Positions 12,954-28,759 of a stretch of 64,000 nt of DNA are shown here, one piece after another. The stretch is from Ficedula albicollis. Its lineage: Eukaryota; Chordata; Aves; Passeriformes; Muscicapidae. The stretch's first letter is position 1, and every line of letters starts with the position of its first letter. The stretch lies in assembly GCF_000247815.1 (NCBI RefSeq), contig NW_004775943.1:280276-344275 (forward strand), written 5' to 3'. The notes below the pieces were generated by a model that worked only from the letters and a program-made list of their open reading frames with translations, had not been told where the DNA came from and ran no database searches. Made by a program: the position numbers and the translations under genes.

Positions 12954-15900
12954 TTACACCTCAATGATATTGACCGAGGGCGATTTCTTCTATGAGAAAA
13001 AAATCTGCTTTAAGGCCCTGCTATGCTGTACCCCTGGGATCAGACCTGATGTCAGAGTCCCTCAGCCTGCGGCAGGCATCAAGACCAGCAGAGCTCAGTA
13101 CAGCAGGGTCAGTTTGGTGCAGGGATCCAAGAGGAGGGATCTCTTTGGCAAGGAGTAATCAGCAAGCTGAAAAATCTGGAGGAGGGGAACTGAGGACTTG
13201 AAGTCCAAACAAGAAGTTTCTGCTCCTGACATCTGCTGGAAACCAAGATGTGGAATCAGTGGGGCAGTCAGGCAGCACAGTGAGGGGAGATCCCACCCTT
13301 GACAGAGGCAGCAGATGAGACATAAGCAAAGCCCTAACATATGGTCCCATTAGAGCATCAGGGCTACAAATCACTATCTTTGGCAGGTAACAAAGGGAGA
13401 AATATCAGGTGCTGAGGGAACAGCCAAATGAAGGTATTGGTCCCTCCCCACCACAGCCTGGCATATCACTTCCATCAGGCTGAGGAGGGGGCTCTGGAAT
13501 AACTTGTGTGGTGACCCAGAGCCAGCTGCAGTGAAGGCAGAAAGTGAGCAGTGACAGACCAGTGCAGGAACCATGAGAACAGTGCCTAGCATGTCCACTC
13601 CTGCCTGAACAGGCAGGAGCCAGACCTGTCCATCAGTGCAGGAGAGATGCAGCCTTGGAGGGGCATGATGAAGGGTCTGTTACAATCAGTCAGGTATCAC
13701 CCTGCAATGCAAGAACTATCCCAGCTGTTGTATCTCGTTGTCTCTTCCAGTGCAATCACCCATGGGGCACATACGCTGCCCCAGAGACCAGGGCTCACTG
13801 AACCCAAAAGCCCTCAGAGAAGGCACAAGCCAGGGTGTTTCCATTTCTGAGTGAGCCAGATGGTGTCCAGGCTGCAAGCCCCACAGACAGCACATGCCAT
13901 CCCTCCTGCCTCTCTCACTCACCTTGCTCCGCAGCAGCCCTCCACTTGGTCGTTCTGGTGTGCTATGCTCTGAGGACGGCTTTGTCTTCTCCTTGTTGTT
14001 GTTGGAGTCGTTATCCTTGATGATATCATATTGTCTGCAGAACAGGGCGATCACCGCTGCCCAAAGACAGACTGGATGAAGGACTCCCCCACAGTGGCTG
14101 CCTCAGCATCCCAGCTGCAGGGCACTTGTGCCCAGGGCTCCTTGGGGTGCTGCAAACCCACCTGCATCAGCCTGCACCACCCCAGCTACCTCTGCACGTG
14201 TGGCCAGTTTCCTTGGGCAGACAGGCATGGATGTGGCTAAGGCCATTGAACCACACTTGATGTGCTCAGCACTCACCAAAGGCAGAAGCTGAGGCACACA
14301 AACAGGGACAGTGAGGTCAGTGGGCAGCTGCATGGGTTTTGGAGTGCCTCTGGCAAGGCAGTAAAGTTACTGAGCTGGTGCTTGTGACCCTCACAAAAGC
14401 CAGCCTTTGCCTTTGTCTGTGCAAACTGGCTGTGGGGTCAGTCACTCTGTCATGCTTTCACAGCATGCCTCTCATGCAGCATGTCCCACCTAGGAACCCT
14501 GGACACAGGAGTCTGGAGCAATGCCCCCAGGTGTGACCATGCTGGACTCACTCAACCCCTCGTGTGTGTGAGACAACACACAGGCACACACAGACTGGGC
14601 CTGACTCCTCCCAGCTGACATCCTGACACATCAACCTGTGCCAGGTATAAACTACCAGCAGTCATCTTGTATTTTTTTTCCAGCGCCCTAGGAAAGTGTC
14701 AAGGTCAGGGCAAGGAGAAATTTCTGCAAGATGCCACTACAGAATCCACATTTACTGGGAAGGGAGCAGGGGATCAATGACTTCCCATTCACAGCAGCTG
14801 CACGTGCCACAGTCAGGAGGTGATTTTACCTCCTAGGCTCTCAAGCTCCCAGGGCAGCCTGCACTGGCTTTAGTTGTGCCGTACAGGGCAAATCACCCAC
14901 TTTACAGCTTTAGCAGACTGAGGCACAGCCTCTACCAGAAAGTGCAGGAGTGTTACCAGTCACAACATCTAAGGACCAAGCAACACAGTCACCACTGTCA
15001 GTTGTGATGCTCCCACTGTAATTCCAGGTCCCATTCTGTCTCCTGCTTTTCAACATACTCCAGACAATTACTGCTGAGCAGTGGCTGCAGTTGCTCCCTT
15101 TACCCCACTGGCTCCAGGACCTAGAGAGACTCAATGGACTTACTAGAAAGGGTGCCAGACCCTCACCAGTGTGCCTCTGCACTCTCTTGAACCATGCACT
15201 CTTTGTGAACCATGGACTGTACCAGTGCCTCAGCCCGCCAGAACACTGCTTGTGGCACTCACCTGCCCACATGAGCAGCACAGCCACAATGATAATAATC
15301 TCGCCCGTCTGCAGCTGCCGGTCTTTGTCCAGTCCTTCCATGGTGATGTCACCTGCAGAGAAGAGACCCCAAGCAGGGCTGGCAGCAGACACCCTCTCAG
15401 TACAGCAACACTGGAGGATTTGAGAAACTCCGAATGAGAGAAGCCCACCTCCCCCAAACAAGGAAGGGTGTGGGGTGACATCCTATCTGTGGCTTTCCTG
15501 TGTCAGATAAACCATCCTTGCTAGAAAGGTAGTCAGGGATTCCAACAGCTTGTTTGGGTTCATGTAGGGACTGCACAATGCATGCAAGTAATCACTAAGG
15601 TCTCTCTTTACACAGTGACCAGGGCAGGTCAGGTCAGTTTAACACAGAAGTTCTGAGGAAAGTCAGCCATCTGCATGCCCTGCCACACTCAAGACCCTTC
15701 TCATGGTTAGCGCTAGAGACAGACTCCCATGCCCTCTATGGGCATCATCTCTCTTGGATTCCTGGATTCTCATGGATCAGCATGTAGGCAATTCAAGGCA
15801 ACACAGAAATGAGCAGTAAGGGAGACCATGGCGCTCTGTCATTTGTCCTTTGGTAGCCTGGGAGATCTGAGAGTCTGTTCAGTACTGGCTTCCTACAGGC

Positions 15901-17399
15901 AGCAGCTGGGCAGGCCCCAGCAGCTGTCCTGGCCAGTCTGCCTAGCTGAATAGGTGCCAAGACGTGGGATAGGAGGGCTGCAAACAATGGCTTGGGGACA
16001 TTATTGTGGACACATAGTGGACAAAACAGCAGCCTGTACAACCCTGTGTGTCCCCAGCAACGTGTTGCTCAGTGCAGCACCTTCTTCACTGGTTGCTGAA
16101 TCCCTGCCTGTCTGCTGTACAGGCCTTCAGGTGTGGCCCCACCAGCAGCACCTGGGCAAGCTGGCAGGAGGTGCCTCACCTTGGTTGGAGCTGTTGGAAG
16201 GCAGGCGGTCGGTCTCCTTCAGGGTGCGGAAGTGGACACGCTTGCTAGCCTGGCTCTCCCCATACAGGCCGATGCTCTGCACCTGGATGATGTAGTCAGC
16301 ATCCTCTGCCAGGTCCCACAGCACACAGGCACGGTTGGTGGTGTTCACCTCACGGATGAAGCGCTGCATCTGTCCGTCCTGCCTCTGCCAGAGGAAGGAG
16401 CTGTCAGCCCCAGGAGGCTGCTTCTAGCTGCACCAGGCACAGGCCCCCAGCTGCAGGGCTGTGCCCTCACTCCTCCCTTCCCAGGCAGCCACCCACCCCA
16501 GGGAGGGCCAGACTGGCCAGCACTCTCTATTCAGCATGCCTGCATGGCCTGAGAGCCAGACACCTCCCTGGAGAAGCTACCCTCATCTAGGGCTGCATAG
16601 GTGGAGCCAGGCAAGCAAAGAAGGGTTATGTCATGGCTGACGCACCATCCTTACCCAGAGAAATCCCAGGGAAGCCATTGAAGAGACTACCCCCAGTGCA
16701 GCCCACAGCCTCCCACCAGGATGGACGGTTCAGGTGGGGCACCCTGGCAAAGGCTGCCCAGCAGCAGGGATGTCCTCAGGCAGATGCCAGAGGAGCCCTG
16801 GACTGCGGCAAAGGGACTGACAAAGCAGCATGCTGGTAATCAGTGTCCCCAGTCCCCCTGAGGACAGATCCTGGATACCTGCTGTAGAATGGCATAGCCG
16901 ATGACCACGTCTCCTTCTGGTACATCCCAGGAGACGGTGGCAGAGTTTGCCTTCAGCTGGGTCACAGTCACGTTGACAGGGGACGGTGGCCTGTCTGGTG
17001 AGCCAGGCACGGACCGCGGCGAGGCACAGGAAAGAGGCAAAAGAAGGTGTCTCAGAACAGGCACTCAGCCCCGCACATCACCATGGGGCCTCTCCAACAC
17101 CTGCCAATGGCAGCACGTTGGCTAGGGCTACAGGGAGCACCTTCCCTGGTGAACTCGTCCCCAGGAGATGAGTGGCACAGCAGAGGGAGAAGCCTGAGCC
17201 CTGCCAGCAGCAACACATGCATAGCACGGTGCTTCCTGGGCTGGCAGGCAGCTGCCCACTCTGTGCACGAGGAGTGAGCAGGTGCAGAGTTTGGGGTTGC
17301 CCCATCAATGGGCACACCACAAACTGCACACCCAGAACTGCGTAGGAAGCAGCTCAGACACAGCAATGATATATTGATTGTGACAGAAAAATGGGGCAC

Positions 17400-18930
17400 C
17401 TTGGAATAAACACACTCTACGACTCAATCTGGCCATCTCCTCTGCCTGGAATTGCTCCTTGCTCCCGGGCATGGGGAAAGGCCAATGCTGAAGGCAGAGC
17501 TGGCTGTCCCAGTAACGCCTGGAAAATACAATAGATCTTCCCTACAACATTAAGAGTGAATATATAAGCAAATATTTACTTGAAAGTTTTCAGGTACACA
17601 ATATGGCAAAAATCGTATGTGGTGTAGTAATGCTACAATTTTTATAAGGCTAGTTGATTAGCATACTTATCATATACAGTCCAATTAAAAGGTTAGTTAG
17701 TTAGGTAATAATTCCTGGGGTCCTGCCCCACTGGGAGCAGTCCAGAAGTTTCTCTTGCCCCACTTTTGTTACGCCTGGTCCAGATTCTGGTTGGAAAATA
17801 GAGTGTCCTTGTAGCTGGTTCTCTTCTTGCAATAAGACTGAGCAATATTTTTAGAAATGTGTTTATAAGATTAGCTTATTGTTCCTAAATGTAGGGAAGA
17901 AAGGAAAAGTACTAGAAGCTACACCCATGGATTAACAATCTTCATAGCCACAAATATATGAAAAATATAAAAAGCTAAAAATCTTGAGCATCACCAGCAG
18001 TGCAGTGTCATTGGCTGCAAAGCTGGCAGCAATGCTTGTCCATTGCTCTTCTATGGAAAGACCACCTGACTGACCCATGGTCTGCACCACTGTCACTTTG
18101 AGATTTCACAGCACTAAGAGCACAACAGGATCCCACACAGCCCTGCACAAAAAGACAAATTTTGTCTGGAAGCTAGACACAGAAGCACATGAAAAACATT
18201 GAAGCTGCTGTTTGTGTGTTCTCACTACCCACACATAGGTCAGTGACCTCCTACAAGCTGCCTGTGTAGCAGCTAGGGCTACAGGGTCAGTGCTGTGATT
18301 TATATACAAAAGAGTTCCAGGAGGCACCTGAGAACAAGAGAAAGGACAACCGTGACACCAACAACAACCCCATGAGAGTGACTGCAAAAAAAGGTGATTT
18401 TTGCAGGCCAGCTGTTTAAGTGCATTCATTCATATCTGAATATACCCAGCTTTAGATCAAACCAAAGGAAGGCTTTGGTTCCCGCTCTGAGAAATTCAGG
18501 GTTGTGGTCTGCCAAGGGCAATTAAAAGAGAGAGGAGAGCGTAGAAAACAGATTCTAAGAGAGACCCTGGGACTGAGTGTGTCTGCAGAAGTTTGACACA
18601 CCACTAGAAGAGTGGGATCGCCAGAGACAAGGACACCACAGTTTTTCTCCTTCAGAAAAGGGGTCTGGAAAACTGGAAAGGATTCAAAGATACACTCAAA
18701 CATTCTTTATCCCACAGAGAGTGTGTCTCTGTAGAGTTTTGCCTCTGGGGATCTGGTTCATCCCAGATCTTAATCTATAAGAGGGAGGTAATCTAAGCCT
18801 TGTCTGCATACACGCCCTGCTTACCTACAAGCCAACAGCAAAACAGGCTGAACAAAGCTGCAGACCCAGCCTTGTCCATTGCCCAGGGTGTATGTACTGC
18901 CAGCACAGGAGCTGAGCTTCCTGTAGATTA
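17400..18930. other. FNDC4 intron 1, AT-rich segment without recognised content
   Basis: This segment of FNDC4 intron 1 is clearly more AT-rich than its surroundings, especially 17520-17960. An old LTR-like insertion is possible, but I cannot place its ends or family. No exon is seen. Confidence 0.4.
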
Positions 18931-18932
18931 AA

Positions 18933-19575
18933 TTATAGAATCATTGTGGTTGGGAAAAACCTCCAAAATCATCAACTCCAACCTTTGACCGAATAACCCC
19001 ATGCTCTCCAAACCATATTGCAAAGTGTCATGTCCAATCATTTCTTGAACACTCTCAAGGGTGGTGAATCCACCATGATCTGGGCAGCCTGTCCAATGCT
19101 TAACCACTCTTTCAGTGAAGAAATTGTTCCTAATAGCCAACCAGAACCTCCACTGGTGCAACTTGAGGCCACTTTCCCTCGTCCTGTCACCTGTTACCTG
19201 GAAGCAGAGCCCAACCCCCACCTGGTTCCACCATCCTGTCAAGGTGTTGTAGAGAGTAAGAAGGTCCCCCCCTGAGCCTCCCTCTATCCAGTCTGAATTC
19301 CTCCAGCTCTGTCAGCCACCCACCAGACTTGAGCTTCAGTACCTTCCCCAGCTCCATTCTCTTGCCTGGACACCTCCAGCCCCTCGATGTCTCTCTTGCT
19401 GTGAGCGGCCAGTACTCGAGGTGCCTCAGCAGTGTACAGCACAGGGGGAAATTTCTGCCCTGGTCCTGCTGCCACACTATTGCTGACACAAGCCAGGATG
19501 CTCTTAGCTTTCTTGGCCAGTTCATGTTTAATTACTGTCAACCAGCACCCCCCGGTTCTTTTCCACAGGGCCATT
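18933..19575 (-). mobile_element. CR1 LINE, RT C-terminus and 3' end
   Basis: In minus orientation it encodes the end of the CR1 reverse-transcriptase protein (a GDRTRESGLKLHQWRFWLAI segment, then NNFFTERVVKHW), followed by the 3' end at 18933 (AGAATCATTGTGGTTGGG on plus). It carries stops and is inactive. It lies in FNDC4 intron 1. Confidence 0.9.
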
Positions 19576-20329
19576 TTCAATCCTTGTCTGGTTTTCCGCC
19601 CCAGCCATGGCTGGTGTCAGGTCAGCTGCTCAGCTAACAGCTGAGCTCAGGCAGCACCCTGAGCCAGCAAACAACTGCTCCCTTGAGCTGTCCCAGACAC
19701 AGGCATTTCAAAGCCTGGGTGTATGGGGAGCTGCACATTTCTGCTTATCTTCAAGCATGAGAATGGTCCTAGGTTACCCCTGCTTAGGCAGTTAGCTAGG
19801 TTTGTGTTAGCGGATATAATGGGGTCAGAACAGCCCAAGAATTCAGTGGTGGAGATTGGTCCAAGATCTGATTTGGTCTGCACCAGCCAATATGTGCCCA
19901 AAGCGTGGGCATGGCTGGGAAGCTAGGACAAGGCCAGAAAACCATTGCTCACAGGTAGCACTGATGTGCCTCCCTCTTTGGAACTCATGAGTTTAATACC
20001 ACGGATATGACCAGACCCTGCCAGCTGGCCTCGGGACAAGAACAGGACATGGTGGTCCACAGGATACACCTGACAGAATTTAAAAAGTCCTGAATATGCG
20101 TGATGGGGGCAGTCTGACTATCTACCTTTAGGGGTACATGTGGAAATGAAAGACAGGGTCTGACATCTCTGTGACACAGAAGTTTGTTGATGGAGTTTGT
20201 AGCAGCTGTCTAGCTCTGCTCAGGAATTTTCTAGGCTTCTGCAAGACACCCAGCCTGTCCCAGCTGAGGTTTTCAGGCTGGGGATGCTGAGACACTGCCC
20301 TGGTACTGAGTTAGATGGGTTAGATAGTA

Positions 20330-20553
20330 CAGGGTTAGATGGGATATTGGAAAGAAATTGTTTCCTGTGAGGCCCTGGCACAGGGTGCCCAGAGAAGCTG
20401 TGGTTGCCGCATCCCTGCAAGTGCTCAAGGCCAGGCTAGACAGGGCTTGATGCAACGTGGGATAGTGGAAGGTGTCATTGCCCATACCAGGGGAGTGAAA
20501 TGAGATGGGCTTTAAGGTCCTTTCCAAACCACACCAATCCAGGATTCTATGAA
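20330..20553 (+). mobile_element. CR1 LINE 3' end fragment
   Basis: Plus-oriented CR1 end: GGCACAGGGTGCCCAGAGAA, AAGGCCAGGCTAGACAGGGC, then TTTAAGGTCCTTTCCAAACC and a GATTCTATGA tail. It lies in FNDC4 intron 1. Confidence 0.9.
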
Positions 20554-21479
20554 ATTCAAGATGAGACCTCAAAGTTGTTACCAGACCTCCAAAGGACAAA
20601 GCTTGGTGTATAATGCCCATATTTCATCTAATACTGTCCAGCCTGCTCTGCACCTGAAATCAGAGTGGCTTTGTGCCAGAGCTGTTGCCATAAAGGTCTG
20701 TGAATGCAAGGGCCCCAAAAAGCATGCTCTCTGAAGCCAACACATTTCTGGCTACAAAGTCAAAATGCTGCTGGGCTCTCTGGGAAAAGTGTGCCACTGT
20801 TTAGCTCAATGCATTAACTGCTAATGATTCTACATCACTTATAAATGATCCAGCTTCACTTTTTATTAAAGCCATATTACCAAAGGGGCACCCTTGCAGA
20901 AAGCACAGTCACTTACTTAAGGCCTGGCACAGGTTTTGTCCTGTCTGTACAGCAGCATGGTCCTTTTGGGTCTGATTAAGGGGTGGGAAGAGCTAGCAGC
21001 ACTGCAGCCTGTGTCTGGACACTGGGAGGGTGGCCAGTGGGCAGTTGAAGGGATGGTCAGAGGGCAGTAGGAGGGATGGCTGGTGGGCAGCTGGACCTGG
21101 GACCAGATATCCATGCATCCTGGCTCCATGGCTCAGCAAGGGGGCCCGACACATACCCTTCACAAGGGATCATGCTGGCAATAGCACATATGGTGCTGCA
21201 GAGGGATGAGGGACGGAGCACGGCTCCACCGGTGCCCTCCCCATCCTGCTGTGATCCGGAGAGTGGACCACCCCTGTCCCTCGGCCCATGCCCTTGGGGC
21301 TACTGCTCAAGGGCACCCAGATGTTTGCCCAGCTTACTGCTGCAGCAGGGAGTAAGCACCAGACTGCACATCTAAAAATAAGTGGCCCTTTTTAACACCC
21401 CTGACTGCATCTCTTCCTGAATCCGTCAGTACGTGTTTTGCAACACGGCAGAATGTAGCAGAACACGTCTGGTACTCGC

Positions 21480-22960
<1,481 letters not shown>

Positions 22961-25900
22961 CAGGGTGCTCCTCCTCCACGTGTGCCTGAAGACACAGGCA
23001 TGGGGTCTGCCCCATCCCCACGAAAGGCAGCGCCGTGGGTGTGCCTAATGAAGCAGTAGAGAAATAAGAAAAGGAACCCAAATCATGCTCCATTACATTA
23101 CAGCAGTAACCTACTACTTTCTGTGAGCGATGCCGACTGAAAGGAGGAGTCAAGCCAAGATGGAGTATATGGTTCCAAGGGGCTGCTAAGGTGGCTCAGC
23201 TTAGCTGTGGTTTTGGGCAGACTTGGGAACTCCTGAGGCTTCTCTCTGTCCTGCTGATGTCCTTGCCTGCGGCTGTGTTGTCCTGCTGTGTAGCAGAGCA
23301 GGACCCAAATGGCAGCTTAGACCATGCCCTTGGATGAGGTCAGCCCACAGCAGAAATACATCAGTGCATGCATGTGTGCAGACCTGGGCACAGACATCCA
23401 TAGGGCCCCTAAAAGTCTTTACTTGGTCACTTCAAAATGCTTTTCCTGTTATTGGGGAATTGGTCTGTGCTTTGGGAAGAGCTGTGGAAGACCAGGGTAG
23501 TCACGTTGCCATGCGAAGGATTTAACCTGCAGTGTCTGGGTGTAAAAGGCAAGTTCCAGCTAAGGGCAAACTGAAGCTTGTCAGAATTTATGTTCACTCT
23601 GCAGCTGCATGGCAGGTGAGGTGATCAAAATGGTCCCATCTGGGTTGTTCAGTGCTGCTTTTCAGATGCTCTTGGCAGATCAGAACTGACTCTTTCCTGT
23701 GCTGAGCTTCATTGCTGCTGCAGTCCACAGTAGTGAGGGGGAGGGTGAGCCTGATACTGCTTTCCCAGCAGAGTCCTGTTTCAAAGCGCCTTCTCCCTCT
23801 CTGCTTTATGGGGAGGGAACTTCAGGAACGCCAAGGGTAGAGCTGGCAACTGTAAAACTGTGACTGCAAGCGGTTTTGCAGGAACAGCTTGCCAGTTATA
23901 TCTTCTCTGCAAGGTCCATTCTCACTTGGTTTCTGTGAGAACCACTTGGTTATTGCAGAGCTAGCTGTTGGTGTTGATGTTGACTGCTCCATGATCTGTC
24001 TTTGCCACCAGGCAAGGATCCCTGGCTTGCCCAGCACTGCTTTGGCCTGCACAGGAGTGCTCAGACACATTCTTTGAAAAGCTCAGTGCTGTCAATGTTA
24101 GGTATCAGTGAGTAATGACTTTTTTTTTATAGCAGAAACAGGTAACCATTAGCACTGTGGGACTGTTTATTCTGCATCCTTTCCCCAAGCTACTTAAAAG
24201 TGGTTCAGGCTCTATGTCCTTGCCCTGTGCTCCAGAGTGCAGCCCTATTGCTTGTGCAGGATGTGAATTATGCTGTGATTGGGGAATTTTGTGTCTGATC
24301 ACCCTAGGCATCACTGTTGGCTGGCTGGCAGTCCCAAGCTTCACACACCTTCCAGATCAGTGCTGGACATGGGAAAGGACATGCTGTTCCACTTAGGACA
24401 ATCCTGGGAATTCAGTGACTGTGCACAGGATGCATGCTGTGCTTTAGGAGCAGGTAATGGCATTTGCATTTATGGGTTCAGTCTATAAAATAATAAATAC
24501 TGAGAGTGCAAACTCTCCACACACATTTAATTATCATTTGAGAATTTGGGATTTCGGCCAGGCAAAATTCAATTTGCAATCACAAATCAGGAACTAATGC
24601 ATTCAAATTGTATTATATGCCTTGCAGTGCCTTGTACTTAGAATTCAGTGGGGAAATCCAGCAGCAGCCTCGAGATTCCAGCCTCACCTCTACAGCCTGG
24701 CCTGCAGGCTCCAAAGTCCCAGCCTGCCCCTAGCAAATATGAGAGGTGTTGGCAGCAAGAGAATGTCCTGCCCATGATGCAGGAGCCTCCTGTACCTGCA
24801 TCACATCACCCTGCTGTCATCTTCCTCTGCCCATCAGAGGAATACACCAGCAAGGACTCCCAGCACATCAGGAATTGGCCTCTGCAACTGGGACAGCTTT
24901 GGATTCATGATATGCCTGTGCAGAACCTGTATACAATACTTCGTAGTGTATAAATGTTATTGATTAAATTAAACCCACAAAGGATGCATGGATTTTGTGT
25001 CCCTAATCTAAGCTTTCGTTAGCTGCTAATGAGTGTGAGGTGAGCATTCTCTGATTTATGAAATCACGACACGACCTGCGATAGCTGGGTCCTGCCCTGG
25101 GGGTCCTGGCCCTCTGTGACCGTTCTCCTCCTGGGACACAACACTCATGCAATTATTTCCCCCATATTCTGGCTGCTCCCTTTTCCTGCTCTGGAGCCTC
25201 CCATGGCCAGCTGTGACCTAGCTGTGCCTATGGAAGCAGCTGCAGCTGTGACTCAGATGGCCTTTTCCTGGTGAGCACAGCCCTTCAAACAGTGGCTGGC
25301 TGGCCCAGAGGAGGGCTGGGCAGAGTGTGAATGCCAGAGCTGCCCCTGCACCCCCAGACCCTGTCTCCCAGCCAGCCCTCTGCCTGCCCACCATGCCCCT
25401 CTCCAGGCTTCCTGGCTGCTGCTTCCCTTTAGCTGTCTCCATGTCCACCGAAGGAAATGTCCAAAGCTGTTGTGAGGGTTCATTTCCATACACTTTGCAG
25501 TGCCTTTGTTCAGGCTGCTGTATCCTCAATTTCTCTCCCATAGAAGTGGGAATTAACACACCGACTCTCTGTGATAATAATAGTAATGGAGGGCAAAGGT
25601 ACAGCAAACCACAGGTATTTTCTATAAAGCTGCTACAGGGAAGTCCCCTATTGTCCTCAGCCAAGGATCAGACTCAGACCTGTCACCAGTCTATGGATAT
25701 CAGCACTTTGTCAACACTTCATGAACTTTATTCAATGTGGAAAGTCAATTTGCTAAACATTAATGCACACTAATAATTAATAACTCCTCATTCTTCTTTT
25801 GTATTTATTTATTTTGTGATGGCATCTTTTTACCATCTGCTGGATAATTGGATTTGGGGAATTCAGTTGCCCAAGAACAGACATTTATACTTTCTATTAT

Positions 25901-26690
25901 CACAGGGTATTGTGAAGTCAAGAGTTTTGCCGTGTAATTAAGTGCATTGTGAAAAGTAATTTATTCTGTTGCATTTAGACCAGATGCCCAAGTACTTCTG
26001 GCACTTCCTAGCTTCTATTGCAAGAAACAAGTAATAGCAGTTTGCTATCTATCTGCACTGCACCATCTGCAACACAGCAGGCCCTGCTCATCTTTCACAG
26101 CTGATCATTTATTTTTTATCCTTTTAATATGGGACAACTAGACAGCATATGGTGTTTGAGATGTGAGTTTCCTGTGTGTCAATATACTCACAACAGTGTT
26201 ACCACTCAGCCCTTTCCCAGATCATTTACACCAAAGCCAAGAGCCTGGTAAAGCTGCAAAGTGATCTGACAGGTCTATCAACAGCGAAAGTATCCAGCAC
26301 TGTCATGGTCAGTGAACACACAACTGCTGAGCGTTGATGAGCAGCTATGTCAAAGCCCACCCCCGGAAAGAAGGGGTGGGAAAGAAGTTTACTTGTTACT
26401 GCTCAGATAAAAGCACAAAGCACTGAATGCGAGGCAGGAAAGCTTAACCCCCTTCACCAGGAGCACAGGAGCCCAGGGCAAACTGCACCCCAAGGCAGAC
26501 GCTGCTCTGTGGTGACCAGCTGCACACAGAATGGGGCTGTCATGGCCCTCTGTAATGGACCTACAGCCTGCCAGAAACCTGCTCTGGCTCTGATGCCCCA
26601 GCTGCTGCCTGCTCATACTGGAATCTCTTCTGGGTTCAGTGTCCCTTTTAGGGGCTTTACAGGGAGGGACAAAACTCACCTGGGATGGGC
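22961..26690. other. Intergenic region upstream of FNDC4; no gene seen
   Basis: I looked on both strands for GCKR-like exons, expected here from the human order, and for other conserved segments, and recognised none. Open frames are short and without family resemblance. AT-rich stretches occur at 24480-24640 and 25740-25980. Confidence 0.5.
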
Positions 26691-26702
26691 TGGAAAACTC
26701 AC

Positions 26703-27524
26703 TGGGATGACCCTGGCTGGATACCAGGTGCCCACCAAAGCTGCCCCATCGCTCCCTCTCCCTCTCAACTGGGCAGAGAGGAGAAAGTATAATGAAACAC
26801 TCATGGATTGGGATAAGGACAGGGAGAGCTCATTCACCAGTTACTGTCATGGGCAAAACAGACTCAATTTTTGGAAATTAGTTTAATTTATTACCAATCA
26901 AGTCAAAGTAGGGTAATGAGAAATAAAACTGAATCATACAACCATCTTCTCACCACCCCTTTCTTCCCCAGTTTAGTTTCACTCCCCAATTCTCTCCCTC
27001 TTCCCCCTCAGCAGTGCAGTGGGACAGGGAATGGGATCAAGTCATCACAGCATGTCTCTGCCACCACTTCCTTCTCAGGGGAAGGGTGCTCACACTCTTC
27101 CTCTGCTCCCACATGGGCTCCTCCATGAGCTGCAGGTGGGTGTCTGTTCCTGTGTGGATCTTTTTTGGGCTGTAAGTGCTCCCTGCTATGCCTGGACCCC
27201 ACAGGCCGCAAAAGAATCGCTGCTCCAGCACTTGGAGCACCTTCTCTCATTCCTTCTGCATTGGGCTGGGGGACTGCAGGGATATTGCTCTCACAAACCC
27301 TCACTCCTCTCTCTGGCTGATGCTGTGCACAGTTTTTTTCCTTCTTAAATCCCAGAGGCGCTGCCACCATTGCTGATGGGCTCTGCCTTGGCCAGCAGCA
27401 GGTCTTTCGTGGGTCAGCTGGCTTTGGCTCTGCTGGGCGTGGGGGAAGCTTCTAGAAGCTTCTCACAAAAGCCATCCCTGTAACCCCCTCCCCTACCAAA
27501 GCCCTGTCATGCAAACCAAATACA
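26703..27524 (+). mobile_element. Endogenous retroviral LTR (probable solo LTR)
   Basis: About 820 bases resembling a common avian LTR: TGACCCTGGCTGG near the start, then TTAGTTTAATTTATTACCAA, an AATAAA at about 26922, GGAGCACCTTCTCTC, TCCCAGAGGCGCTGCCACCA, and GGGGGAAGCTTCTAGAAGCT. It begins TGGGATGACC and ends CCAAATACA, matching the TG..CA rule. I see no convincing target-site duplication, and no internal viral genes lie beside it. The family name is from memory of consensus sequence, so only the class is claimed. Confidence 0.7.
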
Positions 27525-28759
27525 ATTCCCTTAAGAGGGAGTTTTGGGCAAAGCAGACTATGGTGAAAGCCTAAATTAGCCTGAGTTGTTTAGCCTAGAA
27601 ACTATGAAACTGAGGGGGATGTGCTCACAGCTTCTCTTTAGATGCCTGACAGCTGCCAAGCATATACATGGCTGCTGCAGAGACTGGAATGGCCTGTTCC
27701 ATGTCTGGGGTGAACTTCAGTCCATGTTGGCTTGGCCCACATGGAGACCAGGGCTGATTGTCCTCTCAGTGTGAGACTCTGGAATGTTGATTTCGCTTCC
27801 AGCTACTCCTCCACCTCCAGGGCTGTCTTGCTGCCATTCTCCTGATACCCTCTCCCTGGCATTGCTTCTGACAGGGCCAAAGTAATTTGCCAGCTGAGTC
27901 ACTGGCACTGGGATCTGCTCCTTGTGTTTGCTTGTGCTGACTGTATGACTGTTCCCATAATGCGGGAGCAGAGATGAAGTTCCTGGAGAAAGGGGAGAGT
28001 CTGTGCCTGCCAGCCAGCCTGTCTCTGCTCAGTGCAGTGCTGAGCCCAACTGCACTGCTGTGCAGAGCTCCACAAGGCCAGGTGCGGGGTAAAGGTGGCG
28101 TGGGAAGGAGGGGAAGCCCCTGTGGTGCCTGTGTCTCCACGGCACAGGGCAGGGAGCTGTCAGGGACATGGGACAGGGAGACAAGGCTCTGGCTGGGCAC
28201 TGGTGTGACAGAGCCATGTGTGCAGCAGTGGTGCCACAGCACCTCCCTCTGCTGCTCAAGAGTGTTCTGCCATAGTCCTTGCATCAAAGTGGCTGGTGAT
28301 GAGAGGTGGCCAGGGACAGGAGAGACCAGACTTGTTTGGGTGGCATGGACCCAGACGCCCCATCTGGAGGGAGCTCTGCAGATCAGCCCCAGGCCTTTGA
28401 GCCAGTCACTTGTGTCAGGGATGTGAGCTGTCCCTTCAGCTGCAGGTGCTGTTGCAGCACCTGGAGCCAGTGCACGGGGGCTGGCCCCCCCCCGGGGAGC
28501 CAGTGCACGTGGGCTGGAAGGTCCCCCTACTTTGCCTGAACTCTGCACAGCAGCAGCAGGGGCAGGGGCCAGGGCCAGGGTGGTCGGAGTCTATCCTGAA
28601 AGAGGGCATTTGATGTAGCATGAGGAAATGTTTTGATGAGGAAATAGTTCACCAGTAAGAAGTTATAAAGTAATTCTGCAGACTTTCAGGAGATCTCCAT
28701 TCTGAACACCAATGCAAACCATCTTTGAGAGGCTGCAAGGGCAATTTATAGATGTTATT
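27525..28759. other. Intergenic; no gene seen
   Basis: Several overlapping open frames (27766-28548 minus, 27974-28426 plus) have no recognisable domain and lie in GC-rich, low-information sequence. I do not call them. Confidence 0.5.

Noticed and set aside
11387..12967. Five long overlapping open frames on both strands around 11.4-13.0 kb
   Set aside because: The 54-bp minisatellite generates them; FNDC4 coding and UTR sequence occupies the minus strand, and no frame shows non-repeat homology.
27766..28548. 260-codon minus-strand open frame
   Set aside because: Low-complexity, Ser/Pro/Leu-rich, with no domain, no splice context and an overlapping plus frame of similar quality.
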